Assembly (NCBI GenBank): GCA_033557835.1 | Contig: JAWQRO010000180.1 | Span: forward strand, 1 to 50,380 | Length of the DNA: 50,380 nucleotides | Direction: 5' to 3' | Source of the DNA: Helochares maculicollis | Taxonomy: Eukaryota; Arthropoda; Insecta; Coleoptera; Hydrophilidae | Shown: piece by piece, positions 12,721 to 24,990 of the stretch | Layout: every line of letters begins with the position of its first letter | Position numbering within the stretch: position 1 is the stretch's first letter | Notes under the pieces: model-generated | What the model saw: only the letters and a program-made list of their open reading frames with translations | Databases searched by the model: none | Told to the model about the DNA's origin: nothing | Program-made: the position numbers and the translations under genes

Positions 12721-13039
12721 CCGGAAGGAAAGTGAACGTAAGGTATATCTGAAACGGTTCATCACTGTTTAGATAGAAATAACAGGTTTACTGGGGGGAT
12801 AAGAAATATTTTCGGGAACACAGGAATGTGAATGGTTAAAATGAAGCTTGAATGCATTTTCTGTGACTGGGTCGTTTAGGGCGTATGAAGCATTTTGGCA
12901 AGCAGCTATTTGCGAGGGGTTAAACTAGGGAAAGAGGGGTTGAGGGATCAAAATACGAATGATAATTTGAATTTGGAGTGCAGATAAACGTCTGGACCGC
13001 GGATTTAGGCTGTACGCCGTCTGAGGTCGAGTATCATCG

Positions 13040-13195
13040 ATCCGCATGGCCTTCTTGATATCGTCTCCTCTAGTTTTAGCGCGTTTACATGTAGAGAGAG
13101 GGTCTCGCCGCGTCGGCCCGCCATTTAACCTTCCCCCGCTCAGCATCCGTTCCCCTCGTACGTAGCTTACCCCACGCAACTTCCCCAAGGAGGTG
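13040..13195. promoter_or_regulatory. GC-rich island in CtBP intron 1
   Basis: A locally GC- and CpG-richer block (for example GTCTCGCCGCGTCGGCCCGC) in otherwise AT-rich intron. It has no coding motif. It could be an enhancer or an alternative promoter. Confidence 0.3.
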
Positions 13196-14770
13196 ACTGA
13201 TGGCTGGAAACTTAATAAGTTTAGTTCATTAAGAGCAGAGGAGATGTTTCCACACTATAGGACGTTTACACTAACCAGTTTGTCGCAGCTTTTACTTCCC
13301 CGCCTGCTAGGATTCAGTCGGTATTGTTAGTCCGCGGCCGCTTTGATATTTATAAATTTGATCAACACGAAATCAATTTCGTTATCCAACCATACAGATA
13401 TGCACAACCGATTTTGCCAATAGTAGACATTGTGAAATCGTGAAAAACTCGGACCCAACATTTTGCGGATCTTCATTTTTTTTTGTAAACATAAACCAAT
13501 TGAATTTTTAAGTAATTCGCCGACTAAAGAAACCATTTACACTTAAGTTTCACTTATAACCTTAATTGCCAATTAATGATTTATATTGTTAACCATTATG
13601 CCTCGTGTTTAAAAGCGGAACTCGTACGTAAAATGCAAATGATTGCATAACAATTATTAGTTGTAATTTATTTACTATCCTTCTCTACTCTATACTCCGT
13701 CTCGTTACTCGTATTGGCTGCCAGTCGAAGCAATATTGAAATTTTTCTCATTTGAAACAACACCAAACGAAAGAAAGTTTACATAAAACGCTGCTCCGGC
13801 TGGTCGGTCGGTTAGAATTAACAAAAATGTCAGCGCCTCAAAAGAGTTACAAAACTTTAAATTGTGTTCGCCCGTAAAAAAGTTTAATTCGTTAAAAATT
13901 TATACCGAAGTATGAGCAAAGTTATAAATCCAGAAGTTTTAGAACACTCACCCCCCCGAACAAAAAGTTTAATTGTTTTCTCACAAAAAAAGGATAATCA
14001 TTAAAAATGCATTGGGGTTGATACATATTTCATCAAAGTTTTACCGAGTAAATTAAAGTAAGATTAAAATTTAAGGGCGGAAAACTTTAATTTTTTCCTC
14101 TTGCTTTTACATTATGCGCTGCTTCCGAGATCTTCTATTTTACTTGGATGTATAATCGCTTTTTTATACTCAATCTTGTCTTGGCCTTTGCCGCATCGGC
14201 CTGTTATTTTTCAGTAGATATAAGAAGAGGTACATCCTGAACATCACGGTGTATCCCAACAAACTGTGCTCGCCTGTTTGTTATCTAAAAATTGCGAACC
14301 GGGACGCACTGTAAAAATAAAGTCAAAATCTGCTTTGTCTTTAAAAGACAATATGGGCGTAGAAAGAACCCAAATTAAAAAAATATTAAACACATTGCAA
14401 AATAAATCGCAAAAATTACAAAGTTACACTTTATTCGACTCGAGAGAACCCGTTTCCTCAACTGGTCTTACAGGTACTAGCTGATTTTGCGATTGTTATT
14501 GAGTTTACAATCATACGTGAAAAAAGTATTACACCAGAACACGTTAATAAATTAAACATTGTGAGTGAATATTTATTAATATGGGCATCAATTGTATGTA
14601 CGTACTTTAGTCGTAGCTGTACTAACTTAACCTACCGTCACGACTTGTAACTGTGGACTTTCCTTTGGCTTTCGTGACTGACAATGAGTTTTACTACAGA
14701 CAAGAGCTGTAGAGAGAAGAGAGTTTGTAAAATGCGGGTCATTGTCAGGTAGTATGTGTGCGTGGATCAA

Positions 14771-14860
14771 GCCGACTATTGGCAACGACGCTTGGGTACG
14801 TTCGTTAGAGCAAGGAGCTGGTACGCTATAGGTCCCAGGTTCGAATCCCAGTCGGTGCCG
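14771..14860 (+). repeat. tRNA-like, Pol III-type repeat (possible SINE head)
   Basis: A perfect B-box, GGTTCGAATCC, lies at 14838-14848, with an A-box-like TTAGAGCAAGG about 30 bases before it. The 5' GCCGACT (14771-14777) can pair with AGTCGGT (14850-14856) like an acceptor stem. A T run follows after 14860. There are about 12 extra bases between the acceptor stem and the D-stem, and the T-stem has mismatches. It is therefore not a functional tRNA and is better explained as a tRNA-derived SINE head or tRNA pseudogene. Confidence 0.45.
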
Positions 14861-17800
14861 TTACTTTTCTTCTGTGTCCTTCTTAACTATTTCGATTATC
14901 GCTTTTCGATGCAATATTCGGAATACTCCTGTTCGACAGGAAGGAAGGCAAATTAACTAGGATTATGGGTGCGGTTGAAGATTCGTTCAGTGACTTCAAA
15001 CCTCAATCTTAAGCCTAACAAACATTTTTAAAAACAGTTTAATTTTCCATTAGTTTCAATGCAAGAGTCTTGCCGGACTCATTTCAGTTAGTTTTTTTTA
15101 ACAGCGAATTTGTATATGTATAAACAATGATTTCTATGCATGCGTTTGTGTAAAATAGCGCTTTAAAATTGCCCGGTTTATCAAAACACTGGATATCTAC
15201 ACGAGGAATTCGAGTTATTACATGTAAAAGCACACAAATCTATCTTTTTAAAATAGACACGAGAAAGTGAATGGCGTTTAAAAATAGTCACCAACTCATG
15301 GACGTGTTTATTTTTTAATCACTTTATGTTTATTATCCCACGTTTTTATATGGGAATAATTAATTTCACGTTCCCTCTCCCTCCTATACAAGTCCTATTT
15401 TAAATCGATCTATGCCCAACACTAATAAAATGCAGCCCGCGCATAATTTTTAACTAGCGAGCATTTGAGTTATTGTATAGTAGTTAAATTTGCATGACAG
15501 TAGCAAGTAATGTAAGAACAATCGCACAAGACAAAAGTACTTTAAAATTAGTCGCCACTTTCACCCAGCACATTGCCTTGGCTGTGTTTTTATTGGCCCC
15601 AGGTTGGAGTAAGTCGGTCATCGGTGACACTTTGTACCTTACAAATTGATACTTTGTTGTATAAATTTATTCCTGGGGAAACGAGATATCAGCGCGTCCT
15701 CTATGCTCCAAGGGCGACTGTGCATTCAAACGGGCATCCTCGCCTTTATCAGAGAAGAAATAACTCTTTACGTTCCTGCATAATATGTGATGTATACAAC
15801 AGAGAGCATGCGAGCATGAAAAATACTTTATGCGAATTCATTTTCATCGACCGTTTGCGTGTAAAGCAACATCAGATCTTCGTCAACTTTTGCTTAATAT
15901 GCTCATTTCAGTTCAATTGTTTATTTGAGATCTAAAATAAGCGCTTAAAATTAAGTTAGTACCACCTTTTACTAATATTATATTATTTCATATACCGAAT
16001 GTAGCTTGATATCGACGCTGTTAATGTCGGGCCGACAACTCTTCGTACTGTTTAGCTCGACTTCAAATCCGAGCCGTAGTAAACTTATTAATTTATTATT
16101 ATTGTTATGAGCAGTAAGCAATAAAATAAATAATAAATGCAACTTTCCGCGGATTGTAGGCCGCAAAGACAACTGCCAATTGTTTAAAATGTACAAGTAA
16201 ACTAATTTAAATTATTTTTAACGCTATAGTAGAATCGTGTTAAAATTCTATACACCAGATCATTTGCAACTAGCAATTACTTTCAATTAGATTGGAGCAC
16301 CGAATAATTTTGAAAACGCATTAAAAATTTCACGAAATCTTTTAAAGTCAAAAAATGCTGATTTCTCCCCTTAAATGCAAGATCTTTATTTATATTTTAA
16401 ATGCTCGTTTTAAATGCACTATTAAAAATACGAATTAAATTGGTAAAATACTTAATTGGAATGAATTTCGAAAGGCTAATTTTTTTTATATACTATATAT
16501 AGATACAAAATGCTGAAGGGAGACACTCTTTTTTAATAAAAGCAAATCTGCTCCCTCTTGTAGTGCGATCGTCCGAGATACGAGGGGAGAGTGCCGATGT
16601 TAAAGGAATTGGACAAAGTCTTCGACTTCAAGTGGGTTAACCATTTATAGATGATTTCATTTCAATTCAATATTTAGGTGTTGCATCCCTCTCCTCTCCA
16701 AATGAACCCTCGAGTTAAGTCAGGTGTACTTATTGATTGTCCGATGTCCAGCAACAGCTATAGACGAAGATCACCACCACGGTAAAATAAGGTTGTCGCG
16801 TGCGAGGAAGAGGGAAAATGTGTCTTGCGAGCGAGAGGGTTAGAATTGAGGGGTGGGAGCGGGGGTGGCAGGTCTGGACACTAGTATTGAGTGTTTAGCA
16901 AAGGTTTCGGATTCAATCCATACTGGAAGCACAAGGAACGCACCGGGCGGCGGGTGGGTGCAAGTTTTCAAACTTCCAAAGAGTATATATTCAGTTCGAC
17001 TTTCAGCTGTAATTTTGTTGAAAGTTTTTCGTGACGGCAAAGTATCGAAAAAGAAAAAAGGGCTAGACGAGATTAACAAACTGAAGACAAGTTTTATAAG
17101 TGTTCTATAAGTTTGTCTTTGGGTCCATCCCCATCTCGCTCGCTCCTCCCTCTGTCCCCAATGGGTCGCCTCTTTTCCCACGCTTCTGCTGCATCTTTTC
17201 TCGCTTATACGAACTAAGTTTGCGAACAAAATATTTTCCAGTTCGTAGTTTTACGACTGCAAACTCTGAAATTACATAAATTCTTCTGTTTACCATGGAG
17301 GAACTTTTTGATTGTTTATTTGTTGCTAGCGAGGTGAGATTGGGCCAAACCAAATCGGCTTGTGCGTGTCCCAAGTTCGTCGAAGCTGTAATATTATAAA
17401 TTTTTCACTTCGTTTGCGCCGCGATCCACTCCAAAAAATATTTTAAAAATTCATTAATGACTCGTGCTGCAAGAACTTTATTTTGTAGCTCCCCATTAAG
17501 TGAGCAAGATTGTTATTATTATATTGAATTTCTCGTCATTTGGTGTAAGTCCTCGTTATTTTAAGTAGACTCCATTATCAATTTGTCAGGCCCCCAACCT
17601 AAAATTTCCCTTTAATTTTCTACTACACAATTAACCATTATTTCAACTTGTGTTTGGAATTTTCACCCCCAGCATTAATTTAGGCACTGGGTGTGAAGCT
17701 GTTGAGAACTGTTGGGTACACTGTACAAAATCTGAATTGCGGCATTTGCATCACACCATTATAGTAAAAGTAAACAAACATTTCAAAATTGAATTTCTGT

Positions 17801-17950
17801 GGTATATCGCAATTATATAAAGTTAGCAAGGGGAGATACTATGAATTACCGAGTTGTTGTTGATTTTAAAAAACATGTTCGTTTTAATTGACTAACAGAT
17901 ATATCATTAATAGCAAAGGGACTTCAAAACAAGATGAGCCCTTCAGGAAT

Positions 17951-18090
17951 GGCAGAACCTTGTGAGCAGAATATAAGCTTTCAAACAGCAACACCTAAAT
18001 AGAGTAGCACCTACCAAACAAAGCAGAACCTTCCAAACAGAGCAGAACCTTCCATAAAGAGCAGAACCTTCCCAAAAGAGCAGAACCCTT
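17951..18090 (+). repeat. Minisatellite with a core of about 19 bp (GCAGAACCTT)
   Basis: Imperfect tandem copies of GAGCAGAACCTTCCAAAC. The last four or so are clear at 18022-18090. The first copies are decayed, with GCAGAACCTT at 17952 and related AGCAACACC and AGTAGCACC forms between. It lies in CtBP intron 1. Confidence 0.75.
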
Positions 18091-20334
18091 AAAAATTGCA
18101 AATTTACATTTTAATGCCTCATATACTCACTACAATAGCGTAGTAGAGCGTTAAGCTAGTGGATAACCTCCAGCTTATCGATTACACACTCGCCAGAGAG
18201 CTTGTTAACAAGGAAGGCTATACGCGAAGACATCATAAGACATGCCAAAGGTAATTAAAGCCGGCGATAAGCGAACAGAAAAGCTATGTCCACACAAATA
18301 TTACCTGGACGAAGCATCATTATAACGTGCTTTCCGCTAGATTGAAAAGTATGGGATTCTCACGATTGTAGGCGTCACAACCTTGAATATCCATTCAAGA
18401 ATGTGTTGTGTAGCTCTTTTGTATACGAGTGAGTGTTAAAATAACAGGCCGCGTAAATTTGCATAGACATGAACGCGTGCCGCTCTTCTCACGGCATCGC
18501 TTTAAATTTCAAATCAGATGCAATTTTTAAATCCTCTGTATCAGGCTCTGTGACGACACAGAAGCTTTATTTTATTCATGCAGCTTATTACCTCATCCGT
18601 GATACGCCCCATTCATATCATCATTTAAATGATTTCAACCCCATTTTATAAGTATGATAGAACCATTTTAGAATTACGTTATAAAATATGTGAAATTGGG
18701 GAAATATAGAAAATTACACAAAACAATGCTAACTTAAGGCTATACTTTTTAGAATAATGATGGATTCTATCAAATTTCTTGTAGTATTAAATGACAGGTT
18801 CTGAAAAATCACAGGAGTTAATGGGTGACCGCTTGTTAGCATTGACGACCTAGTTTGGTATATTAAAATTCACGTTTTGGTAATCTTCGTAGTGTTTGGC
18901 CCATATCTGTGAAAGATGGCATCAGTTAAGTAGATCTCGAGCACCTAAAGCATGAACGCATAGAATTAATCATCGACTGTTGCTGCAATTTACGGTACCA
19001 AGTGTGGACGCATTAATTGTATTTATTTACGTTGCAAAATAGTTCATTATGTCTGCCCAAAATGTAAATGTCTTGAAAAGTAAACAAATTGCAAGTGATG
19101 AGGTTCCGGTTTTCCTGTTAAAGTTCTTTTATCCCAGAAATATATATAATCAAATTTTTAAATATCAAATACGATTCTAGTGTAGACCCAAAGAAAATTT
19201 TAAAGCATACTTATTACTACAATTGAGAAAAATGTTGATACTTAACTTTTAAAAAAATTTTAGATCTGCAGCATTCTTTAATCTAAAAATAAAGAGAAAA
19301 ATTTGGTAATTAGGGTATATTACTATTCTTTATTTTAAATCAAACGTCAATTGCAGCGATTTGATGAACGGTAAAAAAGACTAAGAACGCTATTTGCCAG
19401 ATTTCTATTCGCTCTTCACGAGCATCCAATAGATCGAACCATGAAATTATAGCGAAAGAACACAAATTAAATGTACCACTAAGCCCAATTTTGGGTTTCC
19501 CTTTGTTTTTAATAGTTAAGCTTATTTGTTGACAACACTTCAGTGCTGGTGAATGGACTATTGATTCCTGTAGGCGTTGGATGATTGTTTTCCCAATGTG
19601 TAGAATTAATTTCAACCCTCAAATATGTACGAGTGCAATCAAATTAGGTTATATAGGACTCTTCCTTGGCATCCCCAAGCGTTTTCTTGCGTAAACAGAG
19701 TAGTATGGAAGAAGCATTTATTTTAGGGAATTTTCCTGAATCTAAAATAATATTTATATTGCAAAAAATGGATAAGAAACACCTTCCGATTTGTTTATGG
19801 AAAAAGCTTCAAAACGCTTAAGAATTTAACACTTTTTTGCAGTTTGAAACATCAGGTGTGCAGGAAATAAAATTCTGGTATAAATTGCCACCTGAACGAA
19901 AACTGGCCTAACCAAAGAAACTGCTCTCGACATTTTTGTTTGTTTAATTTTTTTATATTGTTTATTTTGATGGTTTTTTGCCATACATAGATATGTAGCA
20001 TAAACAATTTCGTTTGTAGGATAAATAATAAATACTGTGCAGTACCGGGGCGCTGTTTTGGTAAAATTACACGAAGCAGTAAATAGACAACTCGATTCAA
20101 AATTTGAAAATCCTCAACAAGACCGTCGCAAAAAATCACAACACTTCCCCATTCCAGTAACTTACAAACACACCTTACAGTCTTACCCAGAACTCCCCAA
20201 ATATTCTAATGGTCCATCCTCCCACCCACAAAGTTGAGCGGGGGTTATCTGCACTTGGAAGTTTGGTCCTCTTTACTAGTTCCGATTTTTGCCAATGTGA
20301 CGTTTATGAGGAAGTCCTCGGCAAACTTTATCGA

Positions 20335-20580
20335 TTAGAGTGGTTGGTGAGTCGTGCCGACTGAGGGGGTTGGGGTTAGGAACGGAGCTGGCGTACAATA
20401 TGAAGTTGCCCGTATTCTAGCTGGAGCTGGAGGCGGTGGAAGAGAGAGTAAAGGAGCGGCAAAGTACGTACGGCTTGCTGCGATCCTCTGCAATCCGCCG
20501 GCGGCGTAATTCCGGCGCTCCCGCTGCCGCCACCGCCAAACAAAGTTATACGTCGTCGTGCGATTAAGGGAGCGAATCTG
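20335..20580. promoter_or_regulatory. GC-rich island in CtBP intron 1
   Basis: A CpG-rich block (GGAGCTGGAGGCGGTGG, CCGCCGGCGGCG) flanked by AACTTT words. A similar block lies at 21140-21260. No splice-compatible coding exon is evident. I infer a cis-regulatory role from base composition only. Confidence 0.3.
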
Positions 20581-22129
20581 GTTGGTGATGTCTAAAACTT
20601 TCCAGATTTGATAATGTGTATGTCCAATTGGGCGGCACACAAACTTCCAACTAAACTTTAGAAGTCCTTAATTGGAGCTTTTAATTAATTCTGAGGGAGC
20701 CCTTTTTACACTTTTTTAAACAATTATCTTAGAAATTTGTTGGTTCATGCGGCACTGTCAGAACATATTTCACTTATACTACTAAAGCTCAAGTTGTATG
20801 TAAAGTATAAAATCATTATAAAAGAGTGGTATAACACATTCCTCGCAGGTTCGGCTTCTTCAAATTTAGTTGCATTTGCAGGACCTCGGGTGGCAAATCT
20901 ACACAGAATAATTTCCTGCTCGAAATGTATAAACGCAGTCAACTAATAGCCCCTGGTTTACAACGAGAACAGCTTCTGCCTAGTAAATATATTATTTGTA
21001 TATACGTGAATGTATTTAAAGTACTTGTAATATTTACACGAAGATTATTTTCGAAATTGTTAAATATCTGGACGTTCTTTACGAAGTTTTTGCGCAGAGG
21101 ATGGTGAAGAGGAATTCGTAATTAATTCTCAGCGAGAAAATTATTTATGGGACCAGTCCTGGTTAGCAAAAGGGGCGGTTATGGAGGGTTGCTGCGTGGG
21201 GGCGGAGGCGGAGGCACGGGCTGGATGGTGACGGTCGGGGCGGCGGTGCAGTGCCTCGTAATTTATTAAAATATCCAAAGTTCGCCGTCGGCACAGTATA
21301 TTCCGAAACACATTTTCAACTTTCCCAAACCAAACATCGCGCAATAATAGTTGCGAACTTTGCCGGTTGTCGAGTTGGAATTAGTTTAACAGTAGTTGTC
21401 CGAGGAACTAACTCCGATTGCTCCTATGTTTACCGCTCTAACTTAGTTCCTAACGACATTTATCTTTGTTTTGTTATGAGATTTCCGTTGCCGTTGCTCA
21501 ACTTCACATTTATGAGGTTGGAATTGCCATTCTGGGTTCATTTTGTGATATGATAATTTCTGATGTTGCGACCTGGGGTTGTCGGAATTTGGAAAATTGG
21601 ATCATTTTTCATTATGTGTCCCAATTATAGTGTTTGTTAATCGCAAATAGCATGCAAATTGTAGATTGCTTATAAAATTGAGATTTGCTTGTAAAATAGA
21701 GATAGAATGCAAATCTTCCTGAGGGTACTAAAATAAGTTAAAGGATTGTCCGCGTAGGTCGTTCGTGGACGAAACTCTCAGGTAGTCCTATTCAAGGCGA
21801 TCGGGTTGAGTTCCCAGATAGACCGTTTGACCCAACAACCATCTCCAAATTTTTCGCGACAATCAACTGCTGACCTGATGCGATTTAGAAGGAAAACCCT
21901 AATATAAAAAAATAAAACGCACCAGTAGCATCAGCACTACCAAGAAAACACTTAAAATGGCGTGAAGCGTAAACTTTTTAAAAGCAGAAATTCTCGGCGG
22001 AGGCCATATAACTCCGTAAACTTTGTTTTATCGATCTCCAGTTCCCCTAAAACTAACTTTTGCCATAAAGTATATAAACTTACACTTTTGTAACAACTTT
22101 AGTTTCTGAAGTAAAGTTTGCCCGTGTCG

Positions 22130-22440
22130 GGGACTAGTTAAAAGTTTTTGACTTTTCTCTGCCGCTCCCCTCTTCGGCCGCGCGCTTGTTTGAGAATTGT
22201 GGGGCCTTCCTTGTCTGGCCCAAGGGGCGCATCGTTGTCGCCTCTTCGTCTTGTAATTCATTTGGAGGTTCTTTCCCGAACTTTAATCTCTCTGATATAG
22301 TTTAATTAACGAAATACCTTTTGTTTTATTTCGGATCGTGCCCCGAAGCCAGATATTCAACAAAGTTGAGAGCGACGCTTGCTTAAAACTTCGTCGAACG
22401 AACGTCCCGGCGACCGCCCGCCCGGGAAGTAAGTAGCTGT
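22130..22440. promoter_or_regulatory. GC-rich segments near the end of CtBP intron 1
   Basis: Two GC-rich patches (about 22140-22245 and 22370-22435) are separated by AT-rich sequence and surrounded by several AACTTT/AAAGTT words. The second ends in CCGGGAAGTAAGTAG, which contains a consensus donor (GTAAGT at 22429). An alternative noncoding first exon of CtBP ending there is possible. Confidence 0.3.
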
Positions 22441-23692
22441 TGGCACAGAACATCCCTCATCCCATCTTCCAATCTGTGAGGGAGCCTCGCTCTTCCCTGC
22501 TTTTACATCCAAACTTCACTTGCTTGTTTCTGTATTCGGAATAAATCACAGTTACGCTGGTTGAATTAACATAGTAGTTCACAATTAAGGATTTCATTTG
22601 TAACTGCAACAAATTGTAAATTAAGTTAGGTACACTTCGACTCCATATTAACAGCCGCATTGCCTTCATCTAGTGCGAATTACGAGGGACGCGGCTTATT
22701 TGTATATAAAAAGAAAGTGGTTACAGCATATGGGTAGCTAGAGAGTTGTGAATACTTGTAACTTCTCGATCTTTTGCTGCGATTTAATTCTCATGTACGT
22801 ACCTCTTCTGGCCAAGGTATATGGTATGCCTCGTTTTAGCTAGTAGGCTCTATATACCTCTTGAACGGAGTGTCTCCCTTTTTTGGCCGTTTAGAACGTC
22901 ACAACTTTTATAGCATTTACATGCTTCGTCGTCACATTTTGATTCTGCAGACTATTCAAAATAAGTTGCCATCCCACCTTTTAACCCTCTCCTACACCTT
23001 CTTCGAAACAAATTTTGGCCAATTCGAGCAGCTTATCCCATTTTAACTTTTGATTTTCTAAAAAAAACGCATAAGAAATTTTCAACAAAGTCACAAACTC
23101 TTAGGTCATATGTAATCAAAGTTCGCAGCATTTTTGATGGATGTCTTTCTTTGTCTTGAAACCATTTCTCATTATACTGTATCATATATAAATATTGCTT
23201 AGTGGACCTGGTTCGCCCACATCAATAATTTACCGAATGACTAACTTATCATAACGTAAATACCACCTTGATTAGACTGTTTGCACACATTAGGTAAGAG
23301 TTCGCGTTAAGGATGTTCTGTTTTTTTTTTCAAATGTTACATTTATTACAGCCGTAGAAATAATATAATTTATAGCTAAGAATGCCAATAAAAAATAATG
23401 AAGGATGAACTAAAAATATTAATTAAACAAGTCCGTAATGAGGAACTGAAATAAACAGCAGTCAACTTCGCTAACAAAGTTGTACAACCTATCTATGGTT
23501 CAGCCACCAATTAAGATGTAATTATATGATATTTTGTTTCATATTCTACCTGGAAATAACTCAGGCAAGGATAATAAAATTGATTTAACGAATGATTTTG
23601 TGCATTTAGCAGCAAGAGCATTAGTAAATTAAATAAATACTATAAACAAAAGAAGGCACTAATTCTATATTTTCCTGTTTCAGGTCACCTAC

Positions 23693-23828
23693 ATGCTTCG
23701 CTATGAAGAATATAGTCAAGCGCGGAGTGTAACTTAAAACGAAAGGAAAAGTATAGTGTAAGAGTGTTGAGAGTTTAGTGTTTGTTGCAATCGAACGTAA
23801 AGTTCGTTGCATGCAGTTATTTAGTTGA
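23693..23828 (+). promoter_or_regulatory. Three short upstream ORFs in the CtBP 5' UTR
   Basis: After the acceptor at 23683 the leader carries ATGs at 23693 (14 codons, stop 23735-23737), 23703 (9 codons, stop 23730-23732) and 23811 (5 codons, stop 23826-23828). All end before the main ATG at 23842. The main start has a weak context (C at -3, G at +4). Such uORFs commonly damp translation; an effect here is inferred. Confidence 0.6.
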
Positions 23829-23841
23829 TAGTCAGTCTCCA

Positions 23842-24990
23842 ATGGACAAACGCAAAATGATGGCAAAAAGGCCTAGAGTTGAAAACCTCCGTGGACCCAT
23901 ATCTAACGGGCCAATGCAAACGCGCCCTCTTGTCGCTTTGCTGGACGGTCGTGATTGTTCAATAGAAATGCCTATTTTAAAAGACGTTGCTACAGTTGCT
24001 TTCTGTGACGCTCAAAGTACCAGCGAAATTCACGAAAAGGTGTTAAATGAAGCAGTTGGTGCGTTGATGTGGCATACGATTGTTCTAACGAAGGAAGACT
24101 TGGAAAAATTTAAAACGTTGCGTATAATTGTGCGCATTGGTTCCGGTGTAGATAACATTGACGTGAAAGCGGCCGGGGAACTAGGAATAGCTGTGTGTAA
24201 TGTGCCAGGCTATGGTGTAGAAGAAGTAGCGGACACCACTTTGTGCCTGATTTTAAATTTGTATCGACGTACGTATTGGCTTGCGAATATGGTAAGGGAT
24301 GGAAAAAAGTTCACTGGACCAGAGCAAGTTCGTGAAGCTGCTGCCGGATGTGCTCGGATACGAGGCGACACTTTGGGAATCGTAGGCCTAGGACGTATAG
24401 GCTCAGCAGTGGCGTTACGTGCAAAGGCTTTTGGTTTCAATGTAATTTTTTACGATCCTTACTTACCTGATGGTATTGAAAAGAGTTTGGGATTGACTAG
24501 AGTATACACATTGCAAGATCTTCTATTTCAATCTGATTGTGTATCTTTACATTGTACGCTTAATGAACACAATCATCATCTAATTAATGAGTTCACAATT
24601 AAACAAATGAGGCCAGGTGCATTTTTGGTTAATACAGCTCGAGGGGGTCTTGTGGACGATGATGCACTCGCTACTGCGTTAAAACAAGGAAGAATTCGAG
24701 CGGCCGCTTTGGATGTCCATGAGAATGAGCCCTACAATGTGTTCGCAGGCCCATTAAAAGATGCTCCCAATATTCTTTGTACACCACATGCCGCCTTTTA
24801 CAGCGACGCCTCAGCCACGGAATTAAGAGAGATGGCTGCTTCCGAAATAAGAAGAGCTATTATGGGACGGATTCCAGAATGTTTACGCAATTGTGTCAAT
24901 AAGGAATACTTCTTGGGCCCCGGAGGATACCCTGAAGGTACAGGTAATTACATTACTAGTCCTCTTGATTCAGTTAACACACCTATTTAG
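23842..24990 (+). CDS. CtBP: CtBP short form by intron retention after the core exon
   Basis: If the donor at 24944 is not used, the frame runs on for 15 codons (NYITSPLDSVNTPI after the Gly at the junction) to a stop at 24988-24990, giving 382 residues. Fly CtBP has a short form of similar length (about 386), so this is credible. It keeps the whole dehydrogenase core and lacks the Pro/Gln-rich tail and the sumoylation site. AATAAA-like words follow within the next kilobase. Confidence 0.65.
   Translation: MDKRKMMAKRPRVENLRGPISNGPMQTRPLVALLDGRDCSIEMPILKDVATVAFCDAQSTSEIHEKVLNEAVGALMWHTIVLTKEDLEKFKTLRIIVRIGSGVDNIDVKAAGELGIAVCNVPGYGVEEVADTTLCLILNLYRRTYWLANMVRDGKKFTGPEQVREAAAGCARIRGDTLGIVGLGRIGSAVALRAKAFGFNVIFYDPYLPDGIEKSLGLTRVYTLQDLLFQSDCVSLHCTLNEHNHHLINEFTIKQMRPGAFLVNTARGGLVDDDALATALKQGRIRAAALDVHENEPYNVFAGPLKDAPNILCTPHAAFYSDASATELREMAASEIRRAIMGRIPECLRNCVNKEYFLGPGGYPEGTGNYITSPLDSVNTPI

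Larger units (their letters stand above)
7525..23683 (+). other. Large first intron of CtBP (about 16 kb)
   Basis: No protein-coding gene could be recognised on either strand. Open stretches at 7927-8310, 10044-10229, 10291-10599, 14266-14484 and 15573-15935 have no recognisable motifs. The intron holds one copy of a dispersed repeat (about 11395-11545), a purine-rich tract (12241-12720), a tRNA-like sequence (14771-14860), a 19-bp minisatellite (17951-18090), and GC-rich islands at 13040-13195, 20335-20580, 21140-21260 and 22130-22440. Long first introns of developmental regulators often hold enhancers, so the GC-rich islands are the best candidates here. Confidence 0.5.

Noticed and set aside
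14266..14484. 72-codon open frame rich in Lys and Ser in CtBP intron 1
   Set aside because: No acceptor or partner exon fits with confidence and no family is recognised.
16895..16925. Second B-box-like word GGATTCAATCC
   Set aside because: It departs from the B-box consensus and has no matching A-box or stems.
16840..17374. Overlapping open frames on the - strand in a GC-richer patch
   Set aside because: Arise from base composition; no domains.
21745..21830. Possible tRNA-derived sequence (GGGTTGAGTTCCC)
   Set aside because: Only a loose B-box resemblance and no tRNA fold; too weak to call.
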